A stretch of 64,000 nucleotides of DNA, from the NCBI RefSeq assembly GCF_022965805.1, contig NC_133102.1:4844885-4908884 (forward strand), in the 5' to 3' direction. The stretch's first letter is position 1, and each line of letters starts with the position of its first letter. A program made the translations under genes and the position numbers. The DNA is from Primulina eburnea. Lineage: Eukaryota; Streptophyta; Magnoliopsida; Lamiales; Gesneriaceae. The notes below the pieces were generated by a model that was not told the origin of the DNA, made no database searches, and was given only the letters and a program-made list of their open reading frames with translations. Below, piece after piece: positions 57,108 through 64,000 of the stretch.

Positions 57108-57258
57108 AGTCTCATGTGAGACGGGTCAACCCTACTCATAGTCACAATAAAAAATAATATTCTTAGCATAAAAAAGTAATACTTTTTCATGGGTGACCCA
57201 AATAAGAGATCCGTCTCACAAATACGATCTGTGAGACCGTCTCACACAAGTTTTTGTC
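57104..57258 (-). repeat. GAGACGGTCTC MITE-like element, copy 12 (end deleted)
   Basis: Inverted. The segment between the two GTGAGACGG copies at one end has collapsed, as if by recombination between them. The other end is intact. Confidence 0.8.
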
Positions 57259-57260
57259 AT

Positions 57261-57350
57261 ATATATACACACACACAAAGTGCACAAGTGAAACACATAT
57301 CACTATATATACACACACACACAAAGTGCACAAGTGAAACACATATCATT
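57261..57350. repeat. 44-bp tandem duplication
   Basis: Two copies of a unit with ACACACACACAAAGTGCACA followed by AGTGAAACACATATCA. Confidence 0.85.
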
Positions 57351-57455
57351 AATGTATAAAACCCAAAAGACCCATGCCTGAGAAAATATTGAGTAAGAAC
57401 AGAAGGATAAATATGTCTTTTCGATATACAGAATCGTGCCAACCAATTAACAATG

Positions 57456-57463
57456 TATAAATA
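57456..57463 (+). promoter_or_regulatory. TATA box of the fibrillin gene
   Basis: TATAAATA lies about 98 nt upstream of the ATG at 57554, with a CCAAT at 57441. Confidence 0.55.
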
Positions 57464-57553
57464 TTAAAGTAGTCCACACGAAAATTCCATTCTCGATTTC
57501 GCACTGGTTTGTCTTCTCCTATTCGATTTCATTCTGAAATCACATCAAGAAAC

Positions 57554-59647
57554 ATGGCGTCGATTCCTTCAACCAACCATTTCCCGTGTAAAACACTGCA
57601 GAAATCCCACCAGAACTCGCAGTTTATCCTCATGACCGCTACCTTTCTTGCTAATCGCGTGAATTTGCCGTCGCTTTCGGTGAACAAGTCGACCAAGGTG
57701 AAGCAGGATTTAAGCTTACGGGCTGTGGTGAGCGATGATGAGTGGGGACCGGAAAGGGAACCGTTGGCGCCAGGAGTGGCGGTGTTGAAGGAGGCTTCTT
57801 CGAAGGAACCGGCTGAGATTGAGGTGTTGAAGAAACAATTGGTGGACTCTTTCTACGGAACGAACAGGGGACTGAGTGCGAGTAGTGAAACAAGGGCCGA
57901 GATTGTCGAGCTCATCACGCAGCTCGAGTCCAAAAATCCGACCCCCGCACCCACCGAAGCATTGAATAAGCTCAACGGGAAGTGGATCCTTGCGTAAGTT
58001 TTCGTTTCTTTATGAATAACTTGCTTGCAAAAGAAAATTTCACAGCCCTTTGGCTTTGTGTACTTGTTAGAGAGAGTGAATATATGTTCTTCTTGTGTGT
58101 CCTTTACATGAAATGGGCACCAAATTCTAGGTATTTTTTCATCTTTTGAGGGTTGGAATTTTGCCTGTCGATGATGTTTCTTGGCTTATTCTGGCTGATG
58201 AATACTATATTGATTTGTCAAGAAATTCAAGCAGTGGTAATCTTGGAAGGAGTGGCCTAACACTGCCAGTTGTTGGAAAATTTAATAAAATTTAGAGGTT
58301 GAATAAAAAATTATGAATTATGAACATGAGAGTGTATTTTGATTCTACATCTGGTTGTGACTCATTATTGTGGAATGGATTATGACTTTCCATATTTTTT
58401 AGTTACTTGAATACTTTTGGTTCTTCATATTCTTGAGTCAATGGGAAGATTGATTGAGTTAATTAATTTGTATGACTCTTGGTGTGTATTTTGAGGCTTA
58501 TAAATAGTGTGTTCATTTATTCATTTCAAATACATGAAAATTTTATATCTTTTAAACACTCTCTTGCATTACATATTGTCATCTTTCTATTTGGCATCCG
58601 TTAAATTTCGGTGATAAAAGTAAAGGTACGTTTTCAGTTCGTCGTAGTAGTATCTCGTGCTAAGTCACTGTCTGTTGTATCCTGAGAAACAGACGTCCGC
58701 TGAAATCTCGAAGCACATACCAGAGAGAGCGAATCAGTTTTAAAAAAACTGTACACGCTATAACTTTGGTTTGGTTTTGCTTTTTTTTTTATACAATAGT
58801 CATACTCATACTTGTTTCGGTTATTGCTTTATCTCTACAAGTTCGTTTCTACGTTACTGTTTTTAGCAATTTATCTAACACCAGTTACCTTTCAATTCTG
58901 TAATTGGTAGAGAGTTGTTTTCCGAGGTTCAAGTATTGAGTAATTCTTCGATCTCTGTCTGGGAGACTGCAGGTACACCTCATACCGAGGCTTGTTTCCT
59001 TTGTTATCGACGGGTGTGCCGCTATCCTTGGCGAAGGTTGAAGAGATATCACAAACCATCGACTCGGTTAATTTCACGGTCCAGAATTCAGTTATCTTTT
59101 CCGGTCCATTGGCAACCACTTCAATCACCACCAACGCCAAGTTCGAAGTTCGAAGTCCTAAGCGTGTGCAGGTTCACGTCGTTCTTCTAAAGCTTGTCGT
59201 GAATTCTTGTTATGAAAATGTTGTAAATTGTTTCTTGGTGGAAAAGAATACATTTTAGGCTAACCCATTTGATCAATCCCTTTATGAAAGATTTCAGTAC
59301 GTGTTCATCATTTTTCTATACGACTGTTGCAGATTAAGTTTGAAGAAGGCATTATTGGCACGCCACAGCTGACCGATTCAATCGAATTGCCCGAAAACGT
59401 GGAATTTTTGGGACAAAAGATCGATCTTTCGCCCTTCAGAGGATTGATTACATCTGTGCAGGACACTGCTTCCTCTGTTGCCAGGACGATTTCTAGCCGA
59501 CCACCGCTCAAGTTTCCCATCCCACGTACCAATGGCGAGTCATGGCTGTTAACAACATATCTTGATTCCGAGCTTCGAATTTCAAGAGGAGATGGAGGTG
59601 ATATATTCGTGCTCGTCAAGGAAGGCTCTCCTCTGTTGTCAACTTAA
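57554..59647 (+). CDS. FBN1: Plastid fibrillin / plastid-lipid-associated protein (PAP)
   Basis: Three exons (57554-57993, 58973-59171, 59333-59647) join to 317 residues. The first 60 or so residues are Ser/Asn-rich and basic, a chloroplast transit peptide. The PAP domain begins about residue 95 with [20 protein letters not shown] and continues with [19 protein letters not shown] across the first splice. It ends with [20 protein letters not shown] and [11 protein letters not shown], the signature end of FBN1/CHRC proteins. An acidic stretch (SDDEWGPE) precedes the domain, as is usual. Fibrillins coat plastoglobules and chromoplast fibrils and help photoprotection under stress. Intron 1 (979 bp) is AT-rich and holds no other gene that I see. 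Start is the first ATG after the TATA box. Group assignment (FBN1 rather than FBN2) is likely, not certain. Confidence 0.9.
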
Positions 59648-59899
59648 AACTTTCGACAGATTTCGCAATGTATTCGTATTTTGTACCTTGCAATGTACTT
59701 GTACGAATGAATGCATGTAATAACGATGAGTTTTAGAATGTAAACCAAGCTTGTGCCTGTGGGCTGTGAGTCTGATGTTTTGTTTGAATAGCAAAGGTAG
59801 GCGTTGCTTCTCCAGAAAATAATAATAGTATACCTACAGTTTTCTGTGTTGATTCTATGTTCCAAAAAGGATTGGTTACGATTTCGATATAAAATTATC
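59648..59899. other. 3' flank of the fibrillin gene
   Basis: Presumed 3' UTR. Confidence 0.5.
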
Positions 59900-60085
59900 G
59901 ACAAAAATTTGTGTGAGACGGTCTCATGAGTCGTATTTTGTGAGACGAATTTCTTATTTGGGATATCCATGAAAAATTATTATTTTTTATACTAAGAATA
60001 TTATTTTTTATCGTGAATATTAATAAAGATAACCTGTCTCACAAATAAAGATTCTTACGATCGACTCACAAGATATCTATTCAAA
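59900..60085 (+). repeat. GAGACGGTCTC MITE-like element, copy 13
   Basis: Left end near consensus, right end eroded. Confidence 0.8.
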
Positions 60086-60352
60086 AACCCCACCCACAAT
60101 CTCAGAAAAAGTGTCTTATTTTTTTTTATTAAAATAAAATAAATTTATTGTTCAAATTATTATAATTTCTGTGTTAATCTTGTGATTAGTTTGCGTTCAT
60201 ATAAACTAATTTGGTATTTTTTTAATCCTATTGTTTCTATTTCCAAAAATAACCCGTCTCTCTTATTGTACGCGTATTTATTTTTTATTATAAAATCGTG
60301 TGATTTTCTTAGGCGAGAGGCGCAGAGGGGGGTGTGATCACATTTGATCCCC

Positions 60353-60467
60353 ATGAAGCGACTGGGGCTGGCGCTCCGTACTTGGCGCATGATCGCCTCC
60401 GTCGAAACCCTAAACCCTGCGCCTTCGCTCTCCCAGTCCCCTCGTTTCACGCCCCTTCTCTACAATG
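60353..60467 (+). CDS. Possible first exon of an unidentified gene (organelle-targeted?)
   Basis: ATG 60353 opens MKRLGLALRTWRMIASVETL, which is basic, free of acidic residues until the 18th and Ser/Pro-rich afterwards, like a mitochondrial or plastid presequence. It runs to a good donor ATG/GTACGCC at 60467/60468. The surrounding 60310-60470 is GC-richer than the flanks, with CCCTAAACCCTG, a phrase common in plant 5' regions. The next exon is not in the window, because a Copia element fills the following sequence from 60636. I do not recognise the gene. Confidence 0.4.
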
Positions 60468-60635
60468 GTACGCCCACCCCTTTTTTCATCTATTTTATGT
60501 TAACCTACGCTAGTTTTCTTTTTACTCCTTCCAAGTACGCACTTAATTTTGGGGGTTTATCTGAGGATTGTGGATTATCGTTATTTTTTTCCAGCACTCT
60601 GTGTTCAACGGATTGAAAACTGTGACTATGCTAGT

Positions 60636-61068
60636 GTTGGTCCCACGTGTGGAATTTGAGATAATAAAAGCCGAAAATAAAGAATAAACTGAACACCGAG
60701 ATTTACGTGGAAAACCTCTAAAAATTATTAGGGTAAAAACCACGGGCAAGATGAAAAGAATTTCCACTATAATATTTTGTGGTGTGCAACTCACTCGATG
60801 TGTTTTCAAAGAGAACACATACTCTCTTAATACAGGAGAACAAAACACCTCACAAATATTATAGAACTAAGCACTCAAATGCTTATAAGATGAGAGAAAA
60901 CTCGAAGAAGGGATGATTTCAGAATGAATGGGGGAGCTCTATTTATAGAGCCTCCGACCGTGTGAAGACGCGTATAAAACGCGTCTTCCATCTTTCCACG
61001 AAACCTTTGAGCAGCCCACGTTTTTTTTTCTTTTGCTGCCACTTGTGCATTTAATGCACCTACCGACA
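60636..61068 (-). repeat. 3' LTR of the Copia element
   Basis: 433 bp. On the minus strand it starts TGTCGGTAGGTGC and ends GTGGGACCAACA (TG...CA). It is directly preceded on that strand by the polypurine tract AAGTGGGAGAAA (61069-61080). It contains a TATA-like CTATAAATAGAGC (about 60938-60950). The 5 bases outside (60631-60635, GCTAG) would be the target duplication, but its partner lies outside the window. Confidence 0.85.
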
Positions 61069-61144
61069 TTTCTCCCACTTGGAGATTTGATTGAGAATCA
61101 AACACATCTCCATACATCCTTTCAATCTTGCCATTACCTGCTGC

Positions 61145-64000
61145 TTACGTTTCTGCTAGGCCACTTGAGGATCTACACCACTCAAACTTATCAGTGTTCA
61201 CTGGCTTGGTCAGAAAATCAGCTATGTTATCCTTCGTATGGATTTTCTGTATATCCACACTTCCTTCTTCTATTACTTCTCGTACAAAATGAAATTGTAC
61301 TCCAATGTGTTTCGTCCTGGAATGAAAGGCTGGATTCCTTGCAATGTGCAAGGCACTTTGACTGTCACAAAACAAAGGAACATTCTCTTGTTTGTGCCCG
61401 ATCTCCTCCAACAACCTTTTAATCCATATTGCCTCCTTGCAAGCTTGAGTAGCTGCCATGTATTCTGCCTCTGTTGTAGATAACGCCACAACTGTCTGCA
61501 GTTTTGAAACCCAGCTTACTGCTCCTCTTGCAAGTGTAAACACATAACCAGTAGTAGATTTCCTCTTATCAGGATCACCTGCATAATCTGAATCGACATA
61601 GCCCCTGAGTGTAAAATCCGATCCTCCATAACATAATGCAGCATTCGAGGTACCCTTAATGTATCGAAGGATCCTCTTAACAGTGCTCCAATGCTCTCGT
61701 CCAGGATTCGCCATATACCGACTAACTGCTCCCACTGCTTGAGCAATGTCCGGTCTTGTACAGATCATGACGAACATCAAACTTCCCACTGCTGATGCAT
61801 ATGGTACTCGAGACATCTCCATCCTCTCTGCTTCACTGCTAGGACACATCTCGGAGGATAACTTGAAGTTAACAGGAAGAGGGGTCGAGATTGGCTTACT
61901 ATCTTGCATGTTGAAGCGTTGCAAGACTTTCTTCAAATAATTTTTTTGGGAAAGCCAAATCTTTCTGTTACTTCTGTCTCGGTGAACTTGCATCCCTAGA
62001 ATCTTGTTTGCTGGTCCCAAGTCCTTCATATCAAATTCCCTAGCCAACTGTGCCTTCAATCCTTGGACATGATCTTTGTTGGGGCCTGCTACCAACATGT
62101 CGTCCTCATACAACAGCAAAATGATATAATTATCACCAGACCTCTTGAAATACGTACAAGGGTCTGCAATCAATCTGTTGTATCCAAGGCTCATGATATA
62201 GGAATCAAATCTCTTGTACCAACACCTCGGCGCCTGTTTGAGACCGTACAGAGATTTCTTTAACCTGCAAACCAAGTTCTCTTTGCCTTTTTCTGCAAAA
62301 CCTTCTGGCTGGAGCATATAAATTTCTTCTTCAAGATCTCCATGAAGAAATGCCGTTTTCACATCTAGCTGTTCTAGATGTAGGTCAAACACCGCACACA
62401 ATGCCAGCACCACTCTGACTGTTGTAAGCCGAACCACAGGAGAAAATATCTCATTGAAGTCAATGCCTTCTTTCTGAGCATACCCTTTTACCACCAATCT
62501 AGCACGATACCGCTCCACTTGGTTATTGCCATCACGCTTGATCTTATAGACCCATCTGTTTCCAATAGCTTTCCTCCCTCGTGGTAGTGTAACAAGATCC
62601 CAAGTTTTATTCATGTCTAATGCCTCCAACTCTTCTTGCATTGCTATCATCCAAAGGGATATATCCGAGCTTTGAGTAGCCTCGTGGAAACTCGATGGCT
62701 CACCATCCTCTGATAATAGACAATATGCAATGTTGCTTTCAGTGACATAATCTGAAAGCCAACATGGTGGTCTTCTGTCTCGAGTTGACTGCCTCTCATT
62801 GGAAACTTCAGACTCAACATGTTCTTGTTCTTCGTGCTCTGGTACTGCTTCACAAGAAACTTGACCTTCGTCTGTCTTATTCTCCACCTGAAATATAGTA
62901 GTTTCTGAATTCAGTGTGCCTTTGTCTCCCTTTACTTTATCTTCCTCGAAGATAACATCCCTGCTGATGACAAGCTTGTGAACAGTAGGATCCCACAAGC
63001 GAAACCCCTTTACTCCATCAGCATAACCCAAGAAGATACATTTTCTGGATTTTGAATCCAACTTTGATCTTTCTTGCTCATTGTACAGAACGTACACCGG
63101 ACTTCCAAATGTATGCAAATGAGAATAATCTGTCAGCTTCTCGGTCCACATCTCCATCGGAGTCTTCAGATCAATCGCCACTGAAGGAGAACGATTGATA
63201 ATATAACAAGCGGTTTTAACTGCTTCCGCCCAAAATGACTTTTCTAGACCTGCAGTCCTCAACATAGCTCTTGTTCTGTCCAACAAGGTCATGTTCATCC
63301 GCTCCGCCACTCCATTCTGTTGAGGTGTGTAAGCCGCCGCGAACTGTCTCTTGATGCCCTCATGTTGACAAAATGCATCAAACTCGTCACTGGTATATTC
63401 TCCTCCATTGTCAGTCCTCAGACACTTGATTTTCTTTTCTGAATCAAGTTCAACCCGCGCTTTGAAATCTTTGAAAATCTGGAAAACATCTGATTTCTTC
63501 TTGATTGGATACACCCAACATCTCCTAGAGAAATCGTCAATAAACGAGACAAAGTATCCCGCTCCTCCTAGGGATACAACCGGTATTTGCCAAACATCCG
63601 AATGAATCAGCTCCAATATGCTTTTGCTCCTGGCAGTAGAAGTGCCAAATTTTAATCTGTGTTGTTTACTGGTAACACAGTGCTCACAAAAGGGTAGTGA
63701 CACTTTTGTAAGTCCCGGCAGCAGCTTCCGTTCTGAGAGAATTTTCAATCCTCGTTCTGACATATGCCCGAGCTTTCTATGCCATAACACTGTTAATTCT
63801 TCTCCTGAACCAATTGATGCAACAGCTAGTTCTGCCTCTTTGTGTGTTTCTCCCAAAAGAACATACAGATTTGCAGCAACTTTTTCCGCCTTCATAACCA
63901 CAAGCGCGCCTTTCACTATTTTCATGATCCCGTTCTCGATCCGAGTTTTGCACCCGATGTCATCCAATTGCCCCAAGGACAAAAGATTTTTCGTCAGTCC
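61145..64000 (-). CDS. Ty1/Copia pol polyprotein (integrase, RT, RNase H), 5' truncated by the window
   Basis: The frame is open from the window edge to TAA at 61145-61147, over 950 codons. Order on the minus strand is the Copia order. The pre-integrase zinc finger comes first (WHRKLGHMS ... CEHC, HHCC type). The integrase core follows (HSDVW, LRTDNGGEY and PQQNGVAER for D,D,E). The RT comes next (KTAFLHGDLEEEIYMLQPEG and the catalytic box LLLYEDDMLVAG). RNase H is last (YVDSDYAGD, STTEAEY). The polyprotein integrates and copies the element. The RT box is YEDD where Copia elements usually have YVDD; both catalytic aspartates remain. An intact frame this long implies a young insertion. It lies in the presumed intron of the gene starting at 60353, in the opposite direction. 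Confidence 0.95.
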   Translation of the reverse strand, partial: GLTKNLLSLGQLDDIGCKTRIENGIMKIVKGALVVMKAEKVAANLYVLLGETHKEAELAVASIGSGEELTVLWHRKLGHMSERGLKILSERKLLPGLTKVSLPFCEHCVTSKQHRLKFGTSTARSKSILELIHSDVWQIPVVSLGGAGYFVSFIDDFSRRCWVYPIKKKSDVFQIFKDFKARVELDSEKKIKCLRTDNGGEYTSDEFDAFCQHEGIKRQFAAAYTPQQNGVAERMNMTLLDRTRAMLRTAGLEKSFWAEAVKTACYIINRSPSVAIDLKTPMEMWTEKLTDYSHLHTFGSPVYVLYNEQERSKLDSKSRKCIFLGYADGVKGFRLWDPTVHKLVISRDVIFEEDKVKGDKGTLNSETTIFQVENKTDEGQVSCEAVPEHEEQEHVESEVSNERQSTRDRRPPCWLSDYVTESNIAYCLLSEDGEPSSFHEATQSSDISLWMIAMQEELEALDMNKTWDLVTLPRGRKAIGNRWVYKIKRDGNNQVERYRARLVVKGYAQKEGIDFNEIFSPVVRLTTVRVVLALCAVFDLHLEQLDVKTAFLHGDLEEEIYMLQPEGFAEKGKENLVCRLKKSLYGLKQAPRCWYKRFDSYIMSLGYNRLIADPCTYFKRSGDNYIILLLYEDDMLVAGPNKDHVQGLKAQLAREFDMKDLGPANKILGMQVHRDRSNRKIWLSQKNYLKKVLQRFNMQDSKPISTPLPVNFKLSSEMCPSSEAERMEMSRVPYASAVGSLMFVMICTRPDIAQAVGAVSRYMANPGREHWSTVKRILRYIKGTSNAALCYGGSDFTLRGYVDSDYAGDPDKRKSTTGYVFTLARGAVSWVSKLQTVVALSTTEAEYMAATQACKEAIWIKRLLEEIGHKQENVPLFCDSQSALHIARNPAFHSRTKHIGVQFHFVREVIEEGSVDIQKIHTKDNIADFLTKPVNTDKFEWCRSSSGLAET

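Noticed and set aside
57509..57553. 15-residue N-terminal extension of fibrillin
   Set aside because: The frame opens with TTG, not ATG. The first ATG after the TATA box is 57554.

Overview
This is a 64 kb piece of a eudicot nuclear genome. The evidence is AT-rich intergenic DNA, GT-AG spliced genes and recognisable plant proteins: the HT1 kinase, VTC4, peroxisomal IBR1 with an SRL tail, plastid fibrillin, phytocystatins and an F-box protein. The repeat types look to me like Lamiales, but that is an impression from memory and not proven.

Layout. 1-4230 is the 3' part of an endogenous caulimovirid (plant pararetrovirus): a protease and reverse transcriptase now in different frames, a second intact ORF, and a promoter/leader region. 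4.5-7.5 kb is repeats, including a small TRIM retroelement. 7686-9105 is a three-exon cytochrome b561/DOMON gene. 9664-12540 (minus) is a 12-exon VTC4-type inositol/L-galactose-1-phosphate phosphatase. A canonical phytocystatin lies at 14514-14873 (minus). 15-27 kb is mostly transposon debris with a decayed NLR fragment, a Tourist-like MITE, a broken RPA/OB-fold-like gene and one copy of a gene-carrying (Pack-type) element. An F-box gene occupies 27451-28581 (minus). 28.6-34.6 kb is AT-rich and MITE-rich. A divergent cystatin-like gene is at 34762-35166. 35.6-41.3 kb holds a Tourist-like MITE, a 3.15 kb solo LTR and an inverted second copy of the Pack-type element.

42464-43954 (minus) is the HT1 kinase. 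45422-48581 (minus) is the peroxisomal dehydrogenase IBR1/SDRA, with LTR-like DNA in intron 1. 49.3-52.1 kb is LTR DNA including a second solo LTR. 52535-52826 is a hAT MITE with a perfect 8-bp target duplication. 53567-55890 is a PIF/Harbinger element carrying only a damaged Myb/SANT ORF. 57554-59647 is a plastid fibrillin gene. 60353-60467 may be the first exon of another gene, followed by a minus-strand Ty1/Copia element that runs off the window.

The host genes do not form an operon or visible cluster. Two concern redox and ascorbate (b561/DOMON, VTC4), one auxin supply (IBR1), one stomatal CO2 response (HT1) and one plastid lipid bodies (fibrillin). The strongest window-wide signal is the density of small transposons: about 15 copies of one ~180-bp family ending in GTGAGACGGTCTCAC. 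All exon boundaries were read by eye from splice sites and frame continuity, and no searches were run.
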